NCBI RefSeq assembly: GCF_004343705.1
Contig: NZ_SKFH01000003.1
Span: 152,777-216,776 of the forward strand
Direction: 5' to 3'
DNA: 64,000 bases
From: Flaviaesturariibacter aridisoli
Lineage (GTDB): Bacteria; Bacteroidota; Bacteroidia; Chitinophagales; Chitinophagaceae
Shown here: in pieces, positions 26,527 to 33,672 of the stretch
Layout: every line of letters starts with the position of its first letter
Position numbering within the stretch: position 1 is the stretch's first letter
Notes under the pieces: model-generated
What the model was told of the DNA's origin: nothing
The model's database searches: none
What the model saw: only the letters and a program-made list of their open reading frames with translations
Made by a program: the position numbers and the translations under genes

Positions 26527-27243
26527 TTACCCTCGCTTCTTGATGTCCGAACCGCCCGACTTGTGGCTTTCGGCCAGGGTGGCGCTGCCGCGGTAATAAA
26601 CATCGGAGCCGCCGGAGGCAGAAGCCCGGATCTCGCGGTTGACGGTCACATCCACATCCGAGCCGCCGGAAGCGTCGGCCGTGCAGGAGTCTACGGTCAG
26701 ATCGCCGCCATTGAAATCGGATCCGCCCGAGGCAGACACCTTCAGCACGGTTGCTGTGCCTTTGATGTCGACATCGGAGCCGCCGGAAATGCCGGCTTCA
26801 AGCGTGCCCTGCACTGCAACGGAGCCTTTGAAGTCGGCGCCGCCCGAAAGGTCGAGCCGCAGCGAAGGGCTGTGCAGCGTGCCGTCCACGAAGACGTCGG
26901 AGCCGCCCGAGGCGCTCAGCTGGTCGATCATTTTGGCGGAAACATAGGCCTTGAGGTTTTTGTTGTTGCCCCAGACCATACCCTTGTTGTCGTTCCATTC
27001 ATACCAGATGCGGAGGACGCCGTTCTCGACCGTGGTGCGGATGCGGTCGCGGAGCTCGATCGAGCGGGCCGATACGGCAACGGCCTCGTCGCCTTCACTG
27101 AGGTAGAGATCGATGCCGGCCGACACACGGACACCGTGAAAAGCCGCAACGGTGCGCAACTGCGCCATGTCGTCGTGGATGGTCTTTTGCGCGGAGGCGC
27201 CGAGCGAGAGGGTCAGCAGGGCGCCGAAAAGGAGTTGTTTCAT
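26527..27243 (-). CDS. GIN-domain (DUF2807) exported protein with seven SGGSD repeats
   Basis: 238-residue exported protein. ATG 27243 gives a direct signal peptide (MKQLLFGALLTLSLGASAQ); an alternative ATG lies at 27255. The body is a putative auto-transporter adhesin head GIN domain (DUF2807), a parallel beta-helix. SGGSD or SGGAD repeats start at residues 112, 133, 153, 172, 192, 210 and 229, spaced 18-21 residues, the pitch of one coil. The name 'adhesin' is historical; the function in Bacteroidota is not established. The repeat Asp/Ser could line one face of the helix and bind ions, which is inference. It diverges from the TPP-controlled receptor gene and has its own terminator. Confidence 0.88.
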   Translation of the reverse strand: MKQLLFGALLTLSLGASAQKTIHDDMAQLRTVAAFHGVRVSAGIDLYLSEGDEAVAVSARSIELRDRIRTTVENGVLRIWYEWNDNKGMVWGNNKNLKAYVSAKMIDQLSASGGSDVFVDGTLHSPSLRLDLSGGADFKGSVAVQGTLEAGISGGSDVDIKGTATVLKVSASGGSDFNGGDLTVDSCTADASGGSDVDVTVNREIRASASGGSDVYYRGSATLAESHKSGGSDIKKRG

Positions 27244-27330
27244 ATTGGAATGCATTGTTTTCTGTGGATGAGACGAACGGGGTTAAAAAATGTTACAGCC
27301 GTTGGAGCGGCCGGTGTAAATTTGCGCCGA

Positions 27331-27424
27331 CATCCTCGGGGTGCCTCCCCTCGCCGCGGCGAAGGGAAGCTGAGATCATACCCGTCGAACCTGATCAGGG
27401 TAATGCCTGCGCAGGGAAGGCTGA
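27331..27424 (+). promoter_or_regulatory. TPP (THI-box) riboswitch
   Basis: The conserved blocks of the thiamine pyrophosphate aptamer are in order: GGGGTGCC at about 27338, a P3 stem with the loop region CCTCGCCGCGGCGAAGG, GCTGAGATCATACCC (27369-27383), GAACCTGATCAGG and TAATGCCTGCGCAGGGA. It ends 66 nt before the ATG of the TonB receptor on the same strand. No T-run hairpin follows; a GGGAAG...CTTCC pairing just after the aptamer could form an expression platform acting on translation, which is inference. Known biology: THI boxes repress thiamine synthesis and uptake genes when TPP is high. Confidence 0.93.
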
Positions 27425-27489
27425 ACACTTCCTGTTCCCCCCTCTCCTATTCGCACCCGCATTTCCCTTTCATTTAAAACCCGTTTCAA

Positions 27490-29730
27490 ATGAAAAGGAC
27501 TGCCATTTTTCTTCTCCTCCTGCCCGCCGCCGCCGGCGCCCAGGATCGGCCGGCCCCGCCGGCCGACACGCTCGAACTGCTGCCCGTAGAAGTACGGAGC
27601 ACGCGTGCCTCGCAAAAAGCGCCCTTTGCCCGCACCGAACTGGGCCGCGCTGCTATTGAACGACAGAACCTGGGCCAGGACCTGCCCTACCTGCTGGCGC
27701 AAACCCCCTCCACGGTGGTCTCTTCCGACGCCGGCACAGGCATCGGCTACACCGGACTCCGCATCCGCGGCACCGACCTCACCCGGATCAACGTCACGCT
27801 GAACGGGATCCCCTACAACGACCCCGAGTCTCAGGGCGTGTTCTTTGTCGACCTCCCCGACTTCGCCTCCTCGCTCGGCTCCGTGCAGGTGCAGCGCGGC
27901 GTGGGCACCTCCTCCAACGGCCCCGGCGCCTTCGGCGCCAGCATCAACCTGAGCACCAACGAAGTGCGCAAGACCGCCTACGCGGAAGTATTCAACACCT
28001 TCGGGTCGTTCAACACCTGGCGCAACACCGTGAAGGCCGGCACCGGCCTGCTGAAAGATCACTTCACCGTAGACGCCCGCCTGTCGCGCATTTCCAGCGA
28101 CGGCTTTATCGACCGCGGGAGCAGCGACCTCAAGTCCTACTACCTCTCCGGTGCCTGGCTCGGCACGCGCAGCAGCCTCCGGTTCAACGCGTTTTCAGGC
28201 AACGAAAAAACGTACCAGGCCTGGAACGGCATTCCCGAATACAAGCTCTTTTACAATGCCGACAGCCTGCTGACGCATTACTACAACAACCTGGGCTCGC
28301 TGTACTTCACGCCCGCCGATTCGGCCAACCTGTTCGGCGCCGACCCGCGCCGTTATAACGGGTACCTCTACGCGAACCAGACCGACAACTTCAAGCAGAA
28401 CCATTACCAGCTCTTTTTAAACCATCGCCTCAACAGCGGCCTGGCACTCGGGGCAGCGCTCTTCCTGACGCACGGCGAAGGGTATTACGAGGAGTATAAA
28501 TACGGTCAAAAATACAGCAGCTACGGGCTGCCTAATTACACGCTCGGCGGCAACACGCTTACCCGCACCGACCTCGTGCGCCAGCTGTGGCTAAAGAACG
28601 ACCTCTATGGGGCAACTTTTTCTGCCGAATGGAAGCGCCGCAGCCTCGAGCTCACCTTCGGTGGCTCCTGGACGCGCTTCGACGGCCAGCATTTCGGCAC
28701 GATCATCTGGGCGCAGCAAGGCGTGGACAAAGACCACGAATGGTACCGCTACCCGGCGCGAAAAGACGACGCCAACGTATACGGCAAGCTGGGTTATACG
28801 ATCGCTAAAAACCTTTCTGCCCTTGTGGACCTGCAATACCGGAGTGTGAATCACCTGGTGCGCGGCACGCGGAAGTTTCCCGGGCTGCTGGTGAACCGGA
28901 GCTGGAATTTCTTCAACCCGAAGGCGGGTTTGCGCTATGAAGGCCGCGGCTGGAGCGCGTTTGCGTCGTATGCCGTGGGTCAGAAAGAACCCAACCGCAC
29001 CGACTTTGAAACCGGCGCCGGCATCACCGATCCGCGCCCCGAAAAGCTCCATGATTTTGAGTTGGGCGCCGAACACCGGGGGGAGAAAGCGCAGTACGGC
29101 GTCAACGGGTATTATATGCGGTACAAAGACCAGCTGGTGCTTACGGGCAAACTCAACGACGTGGGCGACGCTATCCGCGTAAACGTACCGAAAAGCTACC
29201 GCCTCGGCATCGAGGCCTGGGGCGGCGGGCGCATCAACCGCTGGCTGTCGCTGCAGGGCAACATCACCCTCAGCCGGAACCGCCTCTCGACCTTTACCGA
29301 CTACGTGGCGCGCTACGATGCCGCCTTCGACTTCACCGGCTACGACACACTGAACTTTTCGAATACGCCCATCGCCTTCTCGCCCGATCTCACGAGTGCC
29401 GCCACCGTGGTGCTGACGCCTGGCAAAGGACTCGAGTTTTCGCTTGTCAGCAAAAGCGTGAGCCGGCAATACCTCGACAACACCGGCAGCGAGCGCAAGC
29501 AACTGCGCGGTTATTTTGTACAGGACGCCGAGCTGCGCTACACCTTGCCCCTGCGCAAGGCTTCGCGGAGCGTCGAGCTGTTTGCCCGCGTCAACAACCT
29601 CTGGAACAGGAAATACGAATCGAATGGCTATACCTATTCGTATGTATACGACAACAACCTCGTTCGCGAAAACTTCTATTACCCGATGGCGGGAACGAAT
29701 GTGCTTACGGGGCTGAACATCCGGCTATAA
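27490..29730 (+). CDS. TonB-dependent receptor under TPP control (probable thiamine or precursor uptake)
   Basis: 746-residue outer-membrane beta-barrel receptor. A signal peptide (MKRTAIFLLLLPAAAGAQ) is followed almost directly by the plug (about 35-165, with LQDLPYLLAQTP-like NLGQDLPYLLAQTPST, GIGYTGLRIRGTDLTRINVTL and the GVGTSSNGPGAFGASINL segment), then the barrel, ending with an amphipathic strand (VLTGLNIRL). The N-terminal carboxypeptidase-D-like domain common in Bacteroidota receptors is missing. The TPP riboswitch upstream means expression falls when TPP is plentiful, so the likely cargo is thiamine, a phosphate ester or a degradation product. TPP-regulated outer-membrane receptors have been predicted in Bacteroides before. 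No inner-membrane thiamine transporter is adjacent. Confidence 0.92.
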   Translation: MKRTAIFLLLLPAAAGAQDRPAPPADTLELLPVEVRSTRASQKAPFARTELGRAAIERQNLGQDLPYLLAQTPSTVVSSDAGTGIGYTGLRIRGTDLTRINVTLNGIPYNDPESQGVFFVDLPDFASSLGSVQVQRGVGTSSNGPGAFGASINLSTNEVRKTAYAEVFNTFGSFNTWRNTVKAGTGLLKDHFTVDARLSRISSDGFIDRGSSDLKSYYLSGAWLGTRSSLRFNAFSGNEKTYQAWNGIPEYKLFYNADSLLTHYYNNLGSLYFTPADSANLFGADPRRYNGYLYANQTDNFKQNHYQLFLNHRLNSGLALGAALFLTHGEGYYEEYKYGQKYSSYGLPNYTLGGNTLTRTDLVRQLWLKNDLYGATFSAEWKRRSLELTFGGSWTRFDGQHFGTIIWAQQGVDKDHEWYRYPARKDDANVYGKLGYTIAKNLSALVDLQYRSVNHLVRGTRKFPGLLVNRSWNFFNPKAGLRYEGRGWSAFASYAVGQKEPNRTDFETGAGITDPRPEKLHDFELGAEHRGEKAQYGVNGYYMRYKDQLVLTGKLNDVGDAIRVNVPKSYRLGIEAWGGGRINRWLSLQGNITLSRNRLSTFTDYVARYDAAFDFTGYDTLNFSNTPIAFSPDLTSAATVVLTPGKGLEFSLVSKSVSRQYLDNTGSERKQLRGYFVQDAELRYTLPLRKASRSVELFARVNNLWNRKYESNGYTYSYVYDNNLVRENFYYPMAGTNVLTGLNIRL

Positions 29731-29826
29731 GTAATAAGTAATGAGTGCTTACGCCCGGTTACGACAAAGCCCCCGCCGTTGGCAGGGGCTTTGTTCTTTA
29801 CTCATTCCTGATTACTTATGGCTCAT
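29731..29826. repeat. Inverted word-run element between receptor and rhodanese genes
   Basis: Left arm AAGTAATAAGTAATGAGT and right arm ACTCATTCCTGATTACTTAT are approximate inverted copies (the reverse complement of the right reads ATAAGTAATCAGGAATGAGT). They flank the terminator at 29764-29794. The right arm runs into the rhodanese stop codon. Confidence 0.62.
29764..29794. terminator. Bidirectional terminator inside the inverted element
   Basis: ACAAAGCCCC CGCCGTTGGCA GGGGCTTTGT hairpin between the convergent receptor and rhodanese genes. Confidence 0.85.
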
Positions 29827-30140
29827 TTCTGCACCGGGTACTTTTCCTGCCAGGCCAGGATACCGCCCACCAGGTTGTAGGTATGCTTGAATCCCAGCTG
29901 ATCGAGCACCATGCAGGCCATCATGGAGCGGTGGCCGCTGCGGCACTGGATGATCACTTCCTCGTCCTTGAGGTCTTCGAGCTCGTCCACCTGCATCGTT
30001 TGGATCTTGCCCAGCGGGTACAGGCGGCTGCCGGCGATATTGCCTTCGGCGTACTCGTGGGGCTCGCGCACATCGATCAGGTTGATCTTTTCGCCGCGGT
30101 CCATTTTGGCCTTGAGCTCGTCTACGGTCATATTGTTCAT
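29823..30140 (-). CDS. Single-domain rhodanese
   Basis: 105-residue sulfurtransferase-fold protein covering one rhodanese domain: NLIDVREPHEY (domain start), ISGSRLYPLG-type sequence (AGSRLYPLGKIQTM), then the active-site loop with Cys66 in QCRSGHRS, and a final GGILAWQ. The six-residue loop CRSGHR fits a catalytically competent sulfur carrier such as those acting in thiosulfate or persulfide transfer. No signal peptide, so cytoplasmic. It starts 12 nt after the PASTA gene stop on the same strand, as last gene of a ddl-PASTA-rhodanese operon; the link to cell-wall work is unexplained. Physiological donor unknown. Confidence 0.9.
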   Translation of the reverse strand: MNNMTVDELKAKMDRGEKINLIDVREPHEYAEGNIAGSRLYPLGKIQTMQVDELEDLKDEEVIIQCRSGHRSMMACMVLDQLGFKHTYNLVGGILAWQEKYPVQK

Positions 30141-30152
30141 ATCAAAACGGGT

Positions 30153-30998
30153 TTATTGGGGTTGTTGATCGACCGGAGCGGCCGGCGGCGGCGCTGCCGA
30201 CGTAGTGTCGATGCGTACCGGCGGGTTCGCATCGAGCCAGAGGTCTACCATCTGGCCCGGGCGGATGCGGAAGGCGCGGCCCTTGCTGTCGCGCACTTCA
30301 GGGCTTTGGCGCACCACGTAGGCAGCCAGGGAGTCGCGCACACCGGTAGCCACCACCGATCCGAGAATATAACCTTCGCTCTGAATGAGCGCACGGGCCT
30401 GCTCGTAGGTCATTCCCACAAACTGCGGCACCTCCTTGGCATCCATCCCTACGCCCGAGCCCACCACCAGGTCGATGGTGCTGCCCACGCGGATCTTACT
30501 GCCGGGGCTGATGGGATTGCCGTTGACGGTCTGCTCCAGCACGGTTCCCTTGGCAAAATCCGGACGCGAAGTGGTATCGCCAAGGCGCAGGCCCAAGTTG
30601 CGCAGCAGCATTTCGGCGTTGCGCAGGTTGTAGCCGCGCAGGTTGGGCATATCCACGTCGGGCGGGATCACGCGGTTGACGGTCAGGTACACGGTGCGGT
30701 TCACCTTCACCACCGCATCGGCCTCGGGCACCTGCTTGATGACGGCTGAAGGCGCTAGGGAATCATAGTACACCGAGTCCTGGATCACGTAGTCGAAACC
30801 GCCGGTTTCCAGCAGCTTTTCCGCTTCGGCGAGGGTCTTACCGGTAACGGCGGGCACGTTGCGCGCCACCCCATGACGGGTGATGCCGTTGAGCGATAGC
30901 ACGAAAATGAGCAGCAGCAAGAGCACCAGCGCCAGCGCCCACAGCAGGTTTACCCAAAGGGGGCGGCCGGTGATATTGCGGTGAATGAATTGTTTCAA
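30153..30998 (-). CDS. PASTA-domain membrane protein
   Basis: 281-residue protein with one N-terminal membrane segment (LWVNLLWALALVLLLLLIFVL, written here as residues 14-33) and three PASTA repeats outside: VPAVTGKTLAEAEKLL, MPNLRGYNLRNAEMLL and VPQFVGMTYEQARALI. The C-terminus is Pro/Ala-rich. PASTA domains bind peptidoglycan stem peptides or beta-lactams in other bacteria; here there is no kinase or transpeptidase domain attached. The start is set at a TTG (30998) just before the KQFIHRN basic stretch; the upstream ATG at 31055 would overlap the ddl gene by 19 nt and add a non-typical tail. It is 38 nt after ddl on the same strand, which supports a cell-wall role. Confidence 0.85.
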   Translation of the reverse strand: MKQFIHRNITGRPLWVNLLWALALVLLLLLIFVLSLNGITRHGVARNVPAVTGKTLAEAEKLLETGGFDYVIQDSVYYDSLAPSAVIKQVPEADAVVKVNRTVYLTVNRVIPPDVDMPNLRGYNLRNAEMLLRNLGLRLGDTTSRPDFAKGTVLEQTVNGNPISPGSKIRVGSTIDLVVGSGVGMDAKEVPQFVGMTYEQARALIQSEGYILGSVVATGVRDSLAAYVVRQSPEVRDSKGRAFRIRPGQMVDLWLDANPPVRIDTTSAAPPPAAPVDQQPQ

Positions 30999-31036
30999 GA
31001 CCGGGTTGGATTTGAGGGTGCAAGATAAGGATTCGC

Positions 31037-32020
31037 TTACGAGCGGCTCAGGCACTCCTCCAGCAGGCTGCCGTAAAAATCGGTAAGCGTCATCCCGGCG
31101 GCCCGCACCTGCTGCGGGATTACCGAAGCCTCGCTCTGCCCGGGCACGGTGTTGATCTCGAGCATATGGGGACCGGTTTCGTTATCGTAGATAAAGTCGA
31201 TCCGCACCACGCCGCTGCAGTTGAACACCTCGTAAATACGGCGGGCGGCGTCTTCCAGCGCCTCCTTCCAGGCCGCATCGATGTCGGCGGGCGTCACCTC
31301 GGACGACTTCCCTTCGTACTTCGCCTCGAAGTCGAAGAACTCGTTGTGGGCAATAATCTCGGTGATGGGGAGCACGCGGATGGCGCCACCGGCCTTATAA
31401 ACGCCGACGGTGAATTCGCGCCCGCTGATCATTTCCTCCACCAGCACCTGGTCGTCTTCGCGAAACGCCTTATCGAGTGCCGCTGCCAGCTGCGTGCCTT
31501 CCGACACCTTGCTCATGCCGATGCTGGAGCCACCGTTGTTGGGTTTTACAAATACGGGCAGCTGCAGCCGGCCAAGGATCTTGTTCACATCGTAGGGGGT
31601 GTGCTTGAACAGGTGCACCGACTTCGCCACCTGGATGCCGCCCATCGCGGCAACGGCCACCGTATAGCGCTTGTTGAAGGTGAGCGCCGATGTAGCGGCA
31701 TTGCAGGACGTATAAGGCAGGCCGATCATATCGAAGTAGCCTTGCAGCTTGCCGTCCTCGCCGGGTGTGCCGTGCAGGCCCACGAAAACCGCATCGAACT
31801 GCACCAGCTCGGCGCCCAGCGTGAGGGTGAAGTTCTCGCGGTTCACCAGGGTCTTCTGGCCGTCTTCGTGCTCGAAGTACCAGCCGTTCGGGTTGATATC
31901 AATGGTATAGACGTCATATTTCGCTTTATCGAGGTGGTTGTAGATGGTGCGGGCCGACTTATAGGAAATCACGGCTTCGCCCGAATAACCGCCGGTGATC
32001 AGTGCGATCTTCTTCTTCAT
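31037..32020 (-). CDS. ddl: D-alanine--D-alanine ligase
   Basis: 327-residue cytoplasmic ATP-grasp ligase making D-Ala-D-Ala for the peptidoglycan pentapeptide. Visible motifs are ITGGYSGEAVISYKSA at the N-terminus (substrate domain), GLHGTPGEDGKLQGYFD (equivalent to the HGxxGEDG signature), VFVKPNNGGSSIGMSKV (nucleotide grip), LVEEMISGREFTVGVY, and EINTVPGQSEASVIPQQ with the Mg and D-Ala binding residues. Length is normal. It is the first gene of a ddl-PASTA-rhodanese unit. The inverted repeat element and hairpin at 32047-32135 separate it from the ferredoxin gene upstream. Confidence 0.97.
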   Translation of the reverse strand: MKKKIALITGGYSGEAVISYKSARTIYNHLDKAKYDVYTIDINPNGWYFEHEDGQKTLVNRENFTLTLGAELVQFDAVFVGLHGTPGEDGKLQGYFDMIGLPYTSCNAATSALTFNKRYTVAVAAMGGIQVAKSVHLFKHTPYDVNKILGRLQLPVFVKPNNGGSSIGMSKVSEGTQLAAALDKAFREDDQVLVEEMISGREFTVGVYKAGGAIRVLPITEIIAHNEFFDFEAKYEGKSSEVTPADIDAAWKEALEDAARRIYEVFNCSGVVRIDFIYDNETGPHMLEINTVPGQSEASVIPQQVRAAGMTLTDFYGSLLEECLSRS

Positions 32021-32046
32021 GCTTTCAAAACTAGGGAGAAAATGGC

Positions 32047-32135
32047 ACGCAGATCGCGCGGATCACGGCGGATCAAAACAAAAGGCATCGCGTTGCGATG
32101 CCTTTCTCTTTCTGCGTGATCCGCGCGATCTGCGT
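32047..32135. repeat. Perfect 21-bp inverted repeat flanking a terminator
   Basis: The arms at 32047-32067 and 32115-32135 are exact reverse complements over 21 nt (beginning ACGCAGATCGCGCGGATC) and enclose a second hairpin at 32080-32107. The whole space between ddl and the ferredoxin gene could fold as one long stem-loop. Related words (ACGCAGATC, ATCTGCG) recur at 54377-54464. Confidence 0.8.
32080..32107. terminator. Terminator of the ferredoxin gene
   Basis: AAAAGGCATCGC GTT GCGATGCCTTT hairpin, 30 nt past the ferredoxin stop on the minus strand and followed there by TTGTTTTG. Confidence 0.8.
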
Positions 32136-32138
32136 TCG

Positions 32139-32486
32139 TTACAGATGGAGGCGTTCTTTTTTCTCCATCAGCTGCGCCACGGTTTCCTGGTACATTTCGT
32201 CGGGCACGCAGCAATCTACCGGGCAAACGGCCGCGCACTGGGGCTCTTCGTGGAAGCCCTGGCACTCGGTGCACTTGCTCGGAACGATGTAATAGGTATC
32301 GTTGGCGATGGGCGCGTTGCGCTGGCCGGCGTCGACGGTGCTGCCGTCCACGAGGATATAGATACCTTTCACGGAGGTGCCGTCGGAGATCGACCATTCG
32401 ACGCCGCCTTCGTAAATCGCATTATTGGGGCACTCGGGCTCGCAGGCTCCGCAGTTGATACATTCGTCCGTTATCTTGATCGCCAT
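32139..32486 (-). CDS. 2[4Fe-4S] ferredoxin
   Basis: 115-residue small electron carrier. The first cluster motif is [12 protein letters not shown] (residues 9-20) and the second is split by a ~25-residue insertion, with [18 protein letters not shown] further on, as in the long-loop bacterial ferredoxins (YfhL/Alvin type). The C-terminal helix [17 protein letters not shown] is also typical of that type. Low-potential electron transfer in the cytoplasm is expected; its likely clients here include the 2-oxoacid:ferredoxin oxidoreductase encoded 11 kb away, which is inference. It diverges from the acyl-CoA reductase gene with only 47 nt between the starts. Confidence 0.93.
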   Translation of the reverse strand: MAIKITDECINCGACEPECPNNAIYEGGVEWSISDGTSVKGIYILVDGSTVDAGQRNAPIANDTYYIVPSKCTECQGFHEEPQCAAVCPVDCCVPDEMYQETVAQLMEKKERLHL

Positions 32487-32502
32487 AAAGTCGGTTTGAA
32501 GT

Positions 32503-32510
32503 TACTTTTG
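32503..32510 (+). promoter_or_regulatory. Candidate -7 box for the acyl-CoA reductase gene
   Basis: TACTTTTG, a full match to TAnnTTTG, 23 nt before the ATG at 32534 in the short divergent space with the ferredoxin gene. Confidence 0.5.
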
Positions 32511-32533
32511 TGCGACAAAAATAAAGGGTGCTC

Positions 32534-33532
32534 ATGAATTTGCAAGAACGGATTGACGGGCTCGTACGCCTCGGCGAGTATATGGGCAGCGACGATCCCC
32601 GGTGGGAAGCGGCAAAGCGCAAGGCGTATCTCGACAACAACTGGTTTACTGAAGACTACATCAATCTCTCCGTAAACAACATCCGCTCCGCCTTTCTCCG
32701 CCGCGAGGCCCTCGAAGCCCTGGCGGAGCGCTACGCCATTCCGCACCTCCAGCCCCATCCCAAAAAGGTCGGCCTCGTGTTGGCCGGCAACCTCCCGCTG
32801 GTGGGCTTCCACGACGTGCTCTGCACCTTTCTTTCCGGGCACAAAGCCTATATCAAGCTTTCCTCCAAAGACGCCGTACTCCTGCCGGCATTGCTTGCAC
32901 AGGCGGTGGAAGAGGCGCCGGCGACCGCTGAGTTTCTCGTGCCCAGCGAGCGCCTGACCGGCTGCGACGCCTACATCGCCACCGGCAGCAACAACACGGC
33001 CCGCTACTTCGAACACTATTTCGGCAAACACCCGCACATCATCCGCCGCAACCGGACCTCCGTGGCCCTGCTTACGGGCGACGAAACCCCGGGCGAACTG
33101 GAAAAACTGGCAGATGACATTTGCCAATATTTCGGTCTGGGCTGCCGAAATGTTACCCAGCTCTGGGTTCCGAAAGATTACGACTTTAAACCGTTGTTAA
33201 CGGCGCTCGACAAATACAAGGAGCTGGAGCACCACAATAAGTTCCGCAACAACTACGATTACAACCTGGCCGTACATATTCTCAACAACCATTTTTATAT
33301 GACCAACGGGACGGTATTGCTGGTCGAAGCCGCGAGCCCCTTTGCCCCTATCAGCCAGGTGCATTACCAGCACTACGAAGACCGCGCGGCGGCCGCAGAA
33401 GCGCTCGGGGCGCGGGAAGACATCCAGTGTATCGTTGGTGCGGGCCATACACCTTTCGGCGGGGCCCAGTGCCCGGCGCTGGACACGTTTGCGGATGGGG
33501 TGGACACGATGCAATTCCTGCTTTCGCTGTAG
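32534..33532 (+). CDS. Acyl-CoA reductase (LuxC-like)
   Basis: 332-residue protein of the LuxC/acyl-CoA reductase family, NAD(P)H-dependent reduction of acyl-CoA to aldehyde in the aldehyde dehydrogenase superfamily. Recognisable stretches are GLVLAGNLPLVGFHDVLCTFLSGHKA (nucleotide-binding start), YIATGSNNTARYFEHYFGKHPHIIRRNRTSVALL, and the cysteine in GCRNVTQLWVP, the likely nucleophile. The protein is shorter than LuxC (about 480), a form common in Bacteroidota. ATG 32534 is preferred over an upstream GTG at 32528. The partner fatty acid or aldehyde pathway is not visible nearby; the divergent ferredoxin gene may be unrelated. Confidence 0.85.
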   Translation: MNLQERIDGLVRLGEYMGSDDPRWEAAKRKAYLDNNWFTEDYINLSVNNIRSAFLRREALEALAERYAIPHLQPHPKKVGLVLAGNLPLVGFHDVLCTFLSGHKAYIKLSSKDAVLLPALLAQAVEEAPATAEFLVPSERLTGCDAYIATGSNNTARYFEHYFGKHPHIIRRNRTSVALLTGDETPGELEKLADDICQYFGLGCRNVTQLWVPKDYDFKPLLTALDKYKELEHHNKFRNNYDYNLAVHILNNHFYMTNGTVLLVEAASPFAPISQVHYQHYEDRAAAAEALGAREDIQCIVGAGHTPFGGAQCPALDTFADGVDTMQFLLSL

Positions 33533-33672
33533 CCCGAAAGAACTACGAAGGTCTTAGTAAATGTTTGTTAAACTGAACAGTCGGTATCGGAAAACGCGCC
33601 TCCCTATTGTTATTTTGTTGGGCAGAGGCATGCATTTTGACAGTAATTGATAACCCTATTCAATAGCACACT

